NCBI RefSeq assembly: GCF_963576675.1
Contig: NC_088910.1
Coordinates: 26,662,531-26,726,530 of the forward strand
Reading direction: 5' to 3'
Source of the DNA: Euphorbia lathyris
Lineage: Eukaryota > Streptophyta > Magnoliopsida > Malpighiales > Euphorbiaceae
Length of the DNA: 64,000 bases
Shown: piece by piece, positions 1 to 11,002 of the stretch
Layout: each line of letters begins with the position of its first letter
How positions within the stretch are numbered: position 1 is the first letter of the stretch
Position numbers and translations under genes: made by a program
The notes under the pieces: generated by a model
What the model saw: the letters and a program-made list of their open reading frames with translations, nothing else
Told to the model about the DNA's origin: nothing
Database searches by the model: none

Positions 1-331
1 CTGTCGATTTCCCCTCCACACCTCTAGTTGTAAGAACACAAACTTATTAATACATAGTAATTAGTTCATATATATGCATATACACTCATGATATTACTAT
101 TATTCTCAGTTCATATTCAGGACTAGGATTTATCATCCTAATATTAGTCCTTTGGGGCGTGTATCTATGCCCCAGCTACTTGATCGCCCTTCCTATCGTG
201 TTGCCACGGTAAGATGATGCTTTAAATCTATGCATTTGCCTATGTTTGGGGTCTAATTTATCTATGAATGTTTGGGGTCTAATTTATCTATGCATTTTCT
301 AGATGTTGTGGCATATTTATGGAATGCTGAT

Positions 332-464
332 AGGGCCCTTCATTGAGGGGTCATTTCCTAGCCAAGAGCGAATTGATGAGCAATACATCAACAACATGGC
401 AGGTTATGTAGCAACTATGAGGAGATGGACTCAAGATCATGCAAGGGGGAATGATGATGTGTGA
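332..464 (+). other. Short coding-like stretch, unrecognised
   Basis: A plus-strand frame from an ATG at 334 to a TGA near 464 encodes about 43 residues of balanced composition (for example INNMAGYVATMRRWTQ). A plausible acceptor (TTTTCTAG) lies just upstream at about 294-301. It may be a remnant exon of the CACTA element's gene. I recognise no family, and a chance open frame is possible. Confidence 0.2.
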
Positions 465-802
465 ATAGCATGCAGGGGGGCATGATGATGTGTAAATAGC
501 ATGCAAGGGGGGGCGTGATGTACGAATAGCAACAAAGGAGGTGTGGATGCTGAACAAATATTGAGCTAGATGGTGTGGACTACTAGAGGCATAGAGCCAA
601 AATTGAAGAACAGAATGATTACCGTTTACAAATCTACTTGGTAATCAATATGATCTTTAATTTTGGCTCCATGCCTCTCTAGTACTCTACGCCATCCAGC
701 TCTAATGTTTGTTTAGCATCCAGATCTCATTGGTTTCTATTTGCACATCATACCCCCTTGCACGCTATTTGCACATCATCATGCCCCGCTTGCATGCTAT
801 CC
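463..802. repeat. Large imperfect inverted repeat (hairpin), arms about 160 bp
   Basis: Left arm 463-623 and right arm 640-802 are reverse complements with scattered mismatches. GATTACC at 617-623 pairs with GGTAATC at 640-646, and words such as ATAGCATGCA and CATGATGATGTG recur inverted in the outer arms. The spacer is only about 16 bp, so a transcript could fold into a long near-continuous hairpin. The arms also contain short internal repeats of the AATAGCATGCA type. Confidence 0.75.
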
Positions 803-1594
803 TTTTTTTGTAATACAAAGTAGACAACTTATTCAAGTAGACATATGTATATTCAAGTGACACAGAACATGCTATATATCAAGTAGACAGCTTATTTATG
901 TATACAATTCTATTCCTAAATTGATATAAAACTTTTACTGATAGCATCATAAATCAATCACAATACTTCACTGATTAAGGTATATACAAGTAGCACTAAG
1001 CATGTTCAACGAACATATGTAGATTTAAGTGACACAGAACATGCTATATGTATATACAAGACACAGACCATATGTACATTCATAGCATTAGAGTATGGCC
1101 AATCATAATATATATAAGGAACGCAGAACATATGTACATCATATCAGTCCTTGCATCATTATTTCACTTAATGAACATGCTATATGTATGTGCAAGTGAC
1201 ACAGAACATGTTATGTATCAAGTAGACAACTGATAGCATCAGTTGACTATATCACCATACTTCACTGATTAAGTTATCTACAAGTATCACTAAACAGGTT
1301 CATACACATACTCATTTTAGTCCTTGCATCATTATTTCACTCAATGAGCATTCATAGCATAAGAGTATGACCAATCACAATATATATAAAAGACAGAGAA
1401 CATATACACATACTCATATCAGTCCTTGCATCATTATTTCACTCAATGAACATTCATAGCTTAAGAGTATGGTCAATCACAATACTCAAGTTACACAGAA
1501 CATTATATGTATATTCAAGTGACACAGAACATGCTATATATAAAGTAGACACGATATAATGATGAAGTGAGCACGGTGATGAAGTGTATGATAC

Positions 1595-2840
1595 TTGAAA
1601 GCTCCTTTACTATGTACATGCCATTTGGATTGTACAGTTCATGAAAAGTGAGCACATTGATGAAGTGTATGATACTGTCACCATCAGCTTAGTTATAAAC
1701 TTGTGTTGTTAGAATCATATAACTTCATCACCATGTTAAATACTTTTCCATAAGCATAATAAGCCAAGTGACACACACATAGTGATGGAGATTTAGTTGA
1801 CCATATGATTATGCTTCACTGTGGTGACTATGCTTCATACACGCAAGCTTCATAGCAATACATATAAACAACCCTTCTTTATCATATACTCATGTCTGAC
1901 TATTGTATACAAACGAATTCAGTACATGGCAATTCCTATACACAACCCTTTATCTAATACTCATGTTTGACTAAGGCATACAACAACATCATACATGCAA
2001 CCAACATAACAATATATGTACTCAATAAGTTAAAGAAATCTTCCCATATGTTGTAGGCATGAACATTATTTCACTTAATAAACATTCATAGCATAAGAGT
2101 ATGGCCAATCACAATACTCAACCAAACAGCTACATGCTTCAAACATGTTCAACTAGACATATGTATATCCTAAACAAAACATGCTTCAAATAGTTATAGC
2201 TTCCTAAACAGAACATCAACCATAAACTTGAATCTCCTTTACTATGTACCTACCACTTGGATTGTACAGTTCATGAAAAGTGAGCAAGTGGTGAAGTGTA
2301 TGCTTCTAACACCACAAGTTTAGTCATAAACTTGTGGTGTTAGAATTATATAACTTCATCACCATGTTGAATGCTTTTCCATAAGCATACCAAGCCAAGT
2401 GACGTGATACATAGTGATGGAGATTTAGTTGACCATATGACTATGCCAATCACAATACTCAAGTGACACAGAATATGATATATGTATATTCAAGTGACAC
2501 AGATAGCAATAGTTGACTATATCACTATACTTCACTGATTAAGTTATATAAAAGTAGCACTAAGCAGGTTCATACACATACTCATAGTCAGTTCTAGCTC
2601 CCTAAACAGAACATCAACCATAAGCTTCATAGCAATACACATACACAACCCTTGTTTATCACATACTCATGTTTGACTATTGTATACAAATGAATTCAAT
2701 TTATGGCAATTCCTATACACAACCCTTTATCACATACTCATGTCTGACTAAGGCATACAACAACATCATACATGCAACCAACATAACAAAATATGTACTC
2801 AACAAGTTAAAAAAATCTTCCCATATATTGTAGGCATGAA
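1595..2840. repeat. Diverged direct duplications inside the CACTA interior
   Basis: Two blocks recur in the same orientation. About 1846-2057 matches about 2628-2840 over some 210 bp (both contain ACTCATGT(C/T)TGACTATTG and CAACCAACATAACAA). About 1595-1830 matches about 2228-2450 (both contain GGATTGTACAGTTCATG). Shorter fragments of the same words (GTGACACAGAACATG, CCTTGCATCATTATTTCAC) recur through 840-1550. No protein can be read through it. Confidence 0.7.
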
Positions 2841-3300
2841 ACCATCTCTTCCATCAGCCGTCCCATATACTTAAGCACTCTTACTATCCCTGCAAATAAA
2901 AAGAGCAATATCTACTTATGTCAGCATCACCCACAATAGCATCACGAAGTATATATTGCCCTGGGTTAAAAAAGATAAAGACCAGAGATCTAACATTTTC
3001 AATGATATGTTTGAAAACTAATAGATATCCTTTCCAGCTGCTGAAATCAACATACACAAGAGTAAATCGGACGAGGAAAAGGAATAGTAAGGAACAATGA
3101 AACTCTAATGCATCCAGGAATGAAGTAATGGCTTACTATTACCTTGTTTCGACCCAGTGAGAAAGCAACCGCCTGGAGATAGCCAAAGAGATAAGGACGA
3201 GCTGCGTGAAACCTAGTTAGAGATTTGGAATGAGAGAGAGGTTTATATGAGCTGAAATTTAGTCAAACATATTGAGTGCCTTAAATTTGACATTAGTTTT
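2841..3300. other. CACTA interior without readable gene
   Basis: By position this matches the 5' leader region of the CACTA element at 6328, read on the minus strand. A pyrimidine-rich stretch near 3150-3220 and a GT-type donor near 3144 resemble a non-coding first exon. No long open frame is seen. Confidence 0.3.
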
Positions 3301-4497
3301 TGTTGGCCGCGTAAGTGAAAAATTCATTACCGTTTTTTTTTGTTTTCCGCATACAATAACAGTAATTTATAACAAATGCCATCTGATGATTAAGTAAATT
3401 TTGACTTAAACGCGCGCTTTCTTCAGATGGCAGAGTTGTGTCATCGAAAGGCCACATGTGAATTGAGCTGATTTACATTTACGCTTTCAGATGACAGAAT
3501 TTTAATATACTGTCATGAAAAACAATCAGGCGATACGAAAACAAATCTCTGTCATGTATCTTGTGTCATGTGAAAGGAAAAATGACATAGTGTATATTAC
3601 ATACAATTTTCAAGATTTCAAATTTTTAGAAGTACATAACAAATACTCCATCCGCCCCATTATATAAGTCGTTTTAGAAACTGGAATTTTCTCCAAAATA
3701 TAAGTCGTTTTGGTTTTTCAAGAACTTTTAGTTTATTTTTTTTGGTCTGAGTATTAATTTTTTTTTATCTTTTTCTATGTGTTTTTTTAACATTCGAATG
3801 TTTATTGCCCAATCATTACATGAGAGAGAAATTTTTTAAGTAAACCAATGTAAATTCATTAATTTGACTCTCCATTAATTGGATTTCTTAATTTGTGTGA
3901 AAATCTCTAGAATGACTTATATTATGGGACGGAGGTTGTCACATCCGTATCCTTAATTTCAGTTATTATACCCTAATATTAAGTTATATTATATTTATTT
4001 ATTGATTGGAGAGTTAATTGGGTATTATGGATATAGTTTGGAGGCTAATTTCATGTTTTAAGTGTAAAATTAAAAGTTTAGGGTAAGTTTTAAAAGAAGT
4101 TAAATTTTAGAGGGATCAAAGGAGAAATTTTCCCTTATTGGGAACATAAATCTCACAAATCAATAAGTCAAATTCGTGGTTCAATGCTGGATTAATTCCC
4201 AAAAAGAAAAAAAAAAAGAATTCATCTCCATCATCTCCTTCATTGTTCTTCATTTACCCAAATTACATAGCTTTGATCATACCTTGATATCTAGAGCTTG
4301 AACTGTTGGATCGAACTGATTTTTTTACAGTAGGTTCTAAACATCTTAATACATATTGTGGTCGGTGTGATTTTGATTTGAAGATTTCTACATGGGGTTC
4401 GACCTAGGCAGATTATAGTGGTGGATTTGAGGTTTTAATATGTTTTTCTCTCAATTAGTGCTAAAATAAGTAACTATCAACTACCCTTTTGAGTTTT

Positions 4498-4541
<44 letters not shown>

Positions 4542-5407
4542 ACTCTATATTTTCCAGAAAATCAAATTTTTATTGTGGTCTTTGCCATGCATTTGATTAA
4601 TTAGAGTTTTTATGATTTAGTTTTTAACATGAGCTTAAAGTTAAGTTCATGTAATTATATATGTATTTGCATGTCAATTTCAACCTATAATATATATTTA
4701 TGTATACATGATTTGAGTTTTGTTTTGATGAACTTAGTATATTTCATTAATATTTGTGTAAGATTTGATATTTTGAAGAGTAGAATTTAAAGGAAAGTGT
4801 ATTGAGAAACTTTATTGATAATTGGTTTATGAACAAAGGTATATGTATATACATTAAGTGATTTTCTACAAATTTATTTCTCAAAGTAAATTTTAGTATT
4901 AATTAAAGATTGTTAAAGTTGTAATTTTGATGAATTTATGATTTATTGATATAAAGTATATATATGGTTATTTATGTGTTTATTTTTAAAAAATTGAAGT
5001 TCTTATTGATAAATATATCAATAAATTATTTACTGATGATTTTAGTTCAATAATGAAGTATGATTTAATACTTTGGAAATTGATTAAGTAAATGTATTGA
5101 GAAAACTTTACGATGTTGATTTATGAGTTATATATATATGTTTACATATATATTTCTGATTTTAAATTATATTATGAAATTATAATATTTTTAGTATCCA
5201 TTAAGAGTAATCCGGATAAGTGGTTTTTATTAAAGACCGTATTTAGTGAGAAATACGGCTTGTGTACACAGTTGAAAGACCTATCGGGTATGGTAAAGAA
5301 GTGTTGAGTAAGACCATGCGGGTTAGGCAAAATTATGAGATATCTCGATTTATTATATCGTGGGGATTGATACATATGGGGATTATCTCTCGGATGGATA
5401 CGGTCTA

Positions 5408-5690
5408 TAAAGTATTTAATGATATACAATTGATGAAGTATTTATTGAGATACAATTTATGAAGTATTTTATTGAGATACAGTTTATGAAGTATTTATTG
5501 ATATACAGTTTATGAAGTATTTTATTAAGATACGGTTTATGAAGTATTTATTGAGATACAGTTTATAAAGTATTTAACGAAATACAGTTTATGAAATATT
5601 TATCGAAATACAGTTTATGAAGTATTTATCGAAATACGATTTATGAAGTATTTATCGAAATACGGTTTATGAAGTATTTATTGCTTTACG
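5408..5690. repeat. Tandem repeat of a 26-27 bp unit inside the solo LTR
   Basis: About ten copies of a unit like TTTATGAAGTATTTATTGAG-ATACAG follow one another, with copy-to-copy changes such as GAGATACAG to CGAAATACGG. Confidence 0.85.
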
Positions 5691-5748
5691 GTTGATTTGA
5701 GTAAATGATTAATTGCAAACCTATCTATTTTGTATAATTGAGATTTTA

Positions 5749-5753
<5 letters not shown>

Positions 5754-5798
<45 letters not shown>
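5754..5798. repeat. (TA)n microsatellite
   Basis: Uninterrupted TA dinucleotides for about 45 bp. Shorter TA runs lie at 4507-4540 and 6009-6026. Confidence 0.9.
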
Positions 5799-5799
<1 letters not shown>

Positions 5800-6654
5800 C
5801 TATTTTGAACACGAGTTTTGTATTAAGTATTTTGATACAATGACCCACACTTTGACTATCTGTGGTATTTTGAGAAATGATAGCAAACTTAATATTTTAA
5901 ATTGCATATTTGGTTAAAGGTACTATTTTGAGTATTTTATTATAGTTTAATCCATAAAAAGTTTATTTTTAAGAATATGAATTTTATGGGATGCATTTTG
6001 GAAATAAATGTATATATATATATATAGCTATTTTGAGTAGAAGTACTTTATGTAGTTGATAATTACTTACTGAGATTTTTGTCTCACCTTTTTAAATATT
6101 TTAATGTTTTTAGGTGAGAAAGTACATGATAGGGAGAAGGTTACCGACCGATTAGGCGAGGATCGGAAGTTGTTGCTTATTGTTAGAATGATTATTAGAA
6201 CTTTAGTATTTAACTGTAATATGATGAAGTTGGTAAATATGTTGAGGTTTTAATGTAATAGGAATATGGATTTGTTTAGAATATACATTTAAGAGGAATA
6301 CCTAGAAAAGTGATATTTATGATATTTCACTATGCCATTTTCCCTTTCACATGACACAAGATACATGACAAACATTTGTTTTCGTGTCGTCTGAATATGT
6401 TTCGTGACAGTATTTTAATTGTATGTCATCGGAAGGTGAAAAAAAAATGCGCTCGCGTCTCAGATGACGTTACGGTTACAGTATGCTGTCATCCCAAAAG
6501 AACACGATTTTGATGGAAAAGTCACTTAAGCAACAGACGACACTTCAAATAAATGACTGTCATTGTTGTACGAAAATAAAAAAGTGGTAACCAAAACTTA
6601 GAAATTCGGGGGAGCAAAAACTCTAACTTTTAGTTTGCGCGCTTAAAAAAAGAA

Positions 6655-6670
6655 CGGGGTATATAAGGCC
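6655..6670 (+). promoter_or_regulatory. Probable TATA box of the CACTA transposase gene
   Basis: GTATATAAGG lies just inside the left subterminal repeats. A CT-rich leader and a donor-like GTAAGG near 6818 follow. Its distance to the first coding exon (7340) implies a 5' leader with an intron. Confidence 0.45.
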
Positions 6671-7054
6671 AATTTAGCCTAAACCCAGTCTTTCGATCCT
6701 CATCTTCTCCTTCGATCTCCACCTCTGCAAAAGCCCTAAACACAATTCATCTTCTCCTGCTTGGTTTATCTCTCTCAATCGGGTGAATCGTCTTCTAACT
6801 CGTTAATTCTTCATCTTGGTAAGGTTAGTTTTAGGGTTTATTTAACACATTACGCTATGTTCATGACGATTGTTGTTGAAATTATTATACTATCTGCATG
6901 TTAGTTTTGACTTAATCTACTGCATATTCTTTCTATAATTCGAAGTTTGTTTGCTTAAAATTAGGTATTGACATTTTGAAATAAGGATTTTATGTGGTTT
7001 TAGTATATCTAGTTATTTTTTATGTTTATCTGGTTTTTTGGCAATGATGTTCTA

Positions 7055-7215
7055 TTTGGATGATTCTTTCATGTACTTTTGATGTTGGGTTTACTTTGGA
7101 TGATTCTTTCATGTACTTTTGATGCTGGGTTTACTTTGGATGATTCTTTCATGTACTTTTGATGTTGTGTTTATTTTGGTGATGATTCTTTAATGTACTT
7201 TTGATGCTGGGTTTA
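7055..7215. repeat. Tandem repeat, 40-bp unit, about four copies, in the leader intron
   Basis: Words such as GGATGATTCTTTCATGTAC and TTTTGATG(T/C)TGGGTTTA recur with a 40-bp period (the last copy about 43 bp). It lies upstream of the transposase start and is not coding. Confidence 0.8.
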
Positions 7216-7339
7216 TAGTCTTGCAGATACATTTACATATACATGTTGGGTTTCTCTGTTGTTTTATGTTTGTCAATGTATGTGTTTATTGTTAATTATT
7301 AGTTAGAATACAACTGATTATAGATTATGTTTGTTCAAG

Positions 7340-10300
7340 ATGGATAAATTATGGATGGTGGCTGATGCTAATGCTAATGCTAATGCTTATAAGAGTTTCT
7401 GAAGTTTGCAACTGCTAATGCTACAAACTCAAACTATATTTTCTGTCCTTGTGTCAAATGTTGTAACCTCAGAGGTGGTAGTATTGACTTTATTAAGGAT
7501 CATTTAATCTGTAATGGAATTATAAAAACATATACAACTTGGGTATGGCACGGTGAGTGTTCTATTGCAGACTCAAATCATATAGGTGAGAGTTCTGAAA
7601 CAGTTGAAATGAACCATGACTTAGGGAGAGACTTAGAAGAAGATGGGTGCTCAGTAGAGTCAGATGAATTTATGCATTTCGTTCATGATGGAGATAAGCC
7701 TTTGTATCCTGGTCGTACTAAATCCACCAAGATGAATGGTTTACTACAAACCTTTAATCTGAAAGCTAAACATGGTCTAACCGAGTCTTGTTATACTGAC
7801 ATTTTATTGTTGTTTCACACCATACTTCCTGATGGGAATGAAATGCCAATGTCTGCCAATGAGGCCAAAAAAACTCTTCATGCTTTAGGGATGAAATATG
7901 AGAAGATTGATGCATGTCCTAATGACTGCATTTTGTATAGAGATGTTAATGAGGGTGCTACTCGATGTCCATCATATAATGTCTCTAGGTGGAAACTAGC
8001 TAGGGATAATACAGAGAAGGTAGGTGTAGCAACTAAGAATTTATGGTATTTTCCACCAATCCCAAGGTTTAGAAGAATGTTTCAGTCCACAGTTACCGCT
8101 AAGGAACTTACTTGGCACTCGACTGGTAGGAAAAAGGATGGATTGATGAGACATCCAGCTGATTCCCCAACTTGGCAAATGATTGACACTAAGTGGCCAG
8201 ATTTTGGTAGTGAACCTAAGAACCTTAGGATATGACTATCTTCAAATGGTTTTAACCCATTTGGAAATCTTAGCAGCACTTACTCGTGTTGGCCAGTCAT
8301 AATGGTTGTTTATAACCTTCCGCCATGGCTATGTATGAAACAAAAGTACATGATGTTAACTTTGTTAATTTCCAGACCCAAGCAGCCAGGAAATGATATT
8401 GATGTGTACTTGCAGCCTTTAATAGATGACCTAAAAGTCTTGTGGGATGATGAAATTGATCGGGTGTATGATGCAGTGAGAGGAGAATACTTTAGGTTGA
8501 GACGGGTCTTGTTGTGGACTATTAACGGTTTTCCCGCTTATGGGAACTTATCAGGGAGCATTGTTAAAGGGTACAATGCATGTCCTATATGCATTGACCA
8601 AACCAAACCGATAAGGTTGAAGAATTCTAAAAAGATGGCTTATATAAGGACTCGTAGGTGGACTGCAAGAAACCATCCTTATAGGAAGCAAGCTTCTGCT
8701 TTTGATAATACTGTAGAAAAGGATGATCCTCCTAAACCATTAACTGGGGAGGAGTTATATGAAAGAGTTCAATGCTTGCCCAAAGCTAATGGGAAGGGTG
8801 AGAAATATGTTCCGTATAAGGGTGACCCTAAGTCTAGACCATGTTGGAAGAAGAAGTCTGTATTCTATGAACTAGAATATTGGAAATTCCTTCCAGTCAG
8901 GCATAATCTAGATGTAATGCATATTGAAAAGAATTGTTGTGAGTCTATTCTTGGGACACTATTGAATATACCGGGTAAAACAAAGGATGGAGTTGCAGCT
9001 AAAAATGATATGATTGATATGGGGATCCGTACTGACTTGAAACCCACATCTGGTGACAAGAGAGATAAGTTGCCTATGAGTCAGATCAACTTGTATGCGG
9101 AAGAACGAAAGATTGTCTGCAATTCATTTTTCAATATGAAGACTCCCTCTCGCTTTTCATCTAATGTACGGAACCTAGTTTCGTTAAAAGATTCCAGAAT
9201 AGGTAATTTAAAGTCTCATGATTGCCATGTTATAATGCAATTGCTACTGCCCATTGCATTGCGTTCAGTTTTGGACAAACCTGTTAGAATTGCCATCATT
9301 CAATTCTGCTTATTCTTTAAATCTGTTTGCACTAAAGTAATCGACATATCAGTCCTTCATAAAATCCAAAGTGAGCTTGTCAATACCCTCTGTTTGCTTG
9401 AAAAGTTTTTCCCACCCTCTTTCTTTGACATAATGATTCACTTAACCCTACACCTTGTAAGAGAAGTCGAGTTGTGCGGTCCGGTATTTTATAGATGGAT
9501 GTACCCTTTTGAGAGGTATATGAAAGTGTTTAAAGGAATGGTTCATAATCGACAATTTCCTGAGGGTTGCATTGCGGAGTGCTACATTGTTGAAGAAGCC
9601 GTAGAATTTGTTCAAGAGCATATGAGTAATGGAGATGTTGCAACTATGGGGCTTCCTAGAAGAAACATGAAGGGACTAGTAAATGGATGCAAGTCTTTAT
9701 CTGCCCCTTCAATTGTATAGGTGGACTCAGAACAACTGCACAAGGCTCATTTAAAAGTTTTGCAAAACTGTGAAGATGTACGACCTTATTTTCTGTAAGT
9801 ACTATCGTGTATACCTTGTGATTTTGCTTTATTTTTGTTTGTTTGTAGAATAAGTTATTATTGCTTATCTATGAAATATGTATGAATTGCAGGGAGCATA
9901 TGAAGTTCTTAGAGTTGAGGTATCCCGGCCAAAAAAAGAATCCTAAGTGGATGAGAGATAAACAAAACAAGACATTTCCCGATTGGCTTAAAAACAGGGT
10001 AATTTTTACATGAATTCATTTGTCAGGGTAATTATGCATATCCGGTTGAAGTAATGGGTTGTTGTGTACTAACTATAAATGATTTCATTTGTCAGGTTTC
10101 AAATGAAATAAGAGTTGACAAGCCTACCGTTTCAAAGACCTTGAGGTGGCTTGCTTCTGGACCGAATAGTCACGTTCCTACATATCAGGGTTATCATATC
10201 AACGGTGTTGATTTCAACACAAAAGCACGGGATGTTACCAGATCAGTCCAAAATAGTGGTGTCTTCTTAGTTGCCGATGCTATGCAGTTTGCAAGCGCAA

Positions 10301-10761
10301 AGGATAAAAGGCCTAAGACTATGGACATGAATTTTTATGGCTGTATCAGTGAGATTTGGGAGGTGGACTACTACCACTTTAGGATTCCAGTATTCTTGTG
10401 TGATTGGGCTGAGTCAGCTAGAGGGGTGAAAGTAGACGATCTAGGCTTTACTTTGGTCAAACTAGATAGAATTGGTCATTTGAACGATCCATTCGTGCTG
10501 GCTACCCATGTAAAGCAAATATTATACATTGAGGACCCCTTGGATCCTGAATGGTTGGTTTTCGTGATGTGCCCAGATAAATCTTTCAAATGTGATGACG
10601 AAGATGAAGCTGATGTGGTTGATGATGATTATTATGATGATGATAACAGTAGGATATTCGATGAACATCCACTGAATGTGCCTACCTTCGATGATGTTGA
10701 CACCGATTGTACAGTTTCATATGCTAGACCAGGAGAAGAAGCAATCTGGATTGATAAGTGA
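7340..10761 (+). pseudogene. TNP2-like CACTA transposase, broken
   Basis: This encodes the transposase that cuts and joins the element ends in the nucleus. Exons appear to be 7340-9794, 9893-9998 and 10096-10761, each with GT/AG borders. In order it has an N-terminal transposase-associated domain (start MDKLWM; Cys motif CPCVKC; TWVWHGE), the TNP2 transposase core (NLPPWLCMKQ, GNDIDVYLQPLID, NACPIC, RHNLDVMHIEKN), a DUF4218-type region (PSRFSSNVRNLVSLKD to about 9630) and a DUF4216-type C-terminal exon (VLATHVKQILYIEDP) ending in an acidic tail. Breaks: a one-base frame change near 7390-7393, an in-frame TGA at 8233-8235 and an in-frame TAG at 9718-9720. Homology continues on both sides of each, so they are mutations in a once-intact gene. 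Confidence 0.9.
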
Positions 10762-11002
10762 AATTATGATGAAATTATTTGTGTGCTTGTTCTTATACAA
10801 TGTATGTCAATCTGGATTTACTTGTACACTTTGGAATAATTAATGTTTGATGAAATCAATGTGATTTGCTTGAGTTATTGTGTGTGAACTTGCTTTGGTT
10901 ATAATGTGATTGATTGTGAGTTATTGTGCATACTCCTAATGTCATGTACCTACAAGTTTCCTTCATCTATGTTTTGATTGATGCAACTTCAGGAATATCA
11001 TC

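Larger units (their letters stand above)
1..3592 (-). mobile_element. CACTA (En/Spm-like) element, terminal part, reverse orientation
   Basis: Read on the minus strand from 3592, the sequence begins CACTATGTCATTTTTCC and continues almost base for base like the left end of the CACTA element at 6328. It includes the subterminal stretch rich in TGACA/TGTCATC words (3300-3592). No transposase can be read in 1-3300, and no matching second terminus was found in the window, so the other end probably lies to the left. The interior is AT-rich and built of diverged internal repeats. It is probably a non-autonomous relative of the 6328-15430 element. The flanking TSD cannot be confirmed with only one end. 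Confidence 0.7.

Noticed and set aside
2523..2560. CACTATACTTCACTG preceded by TAT as the second end of the CACTA element at 3592
   Set aside because: Only the first six bases agree with the terminus at 3592, the word recurs elsewhere in the repeats (near 1250), and the 3-bp match is likely by chance.
5113..5462. Small ORFs at 5113-5307, 5172-5429 and 5262-5462
   Set aside because: They lie inside a solo LTR next to and in a tandem repeat, with no family features, so they are chance open frames.
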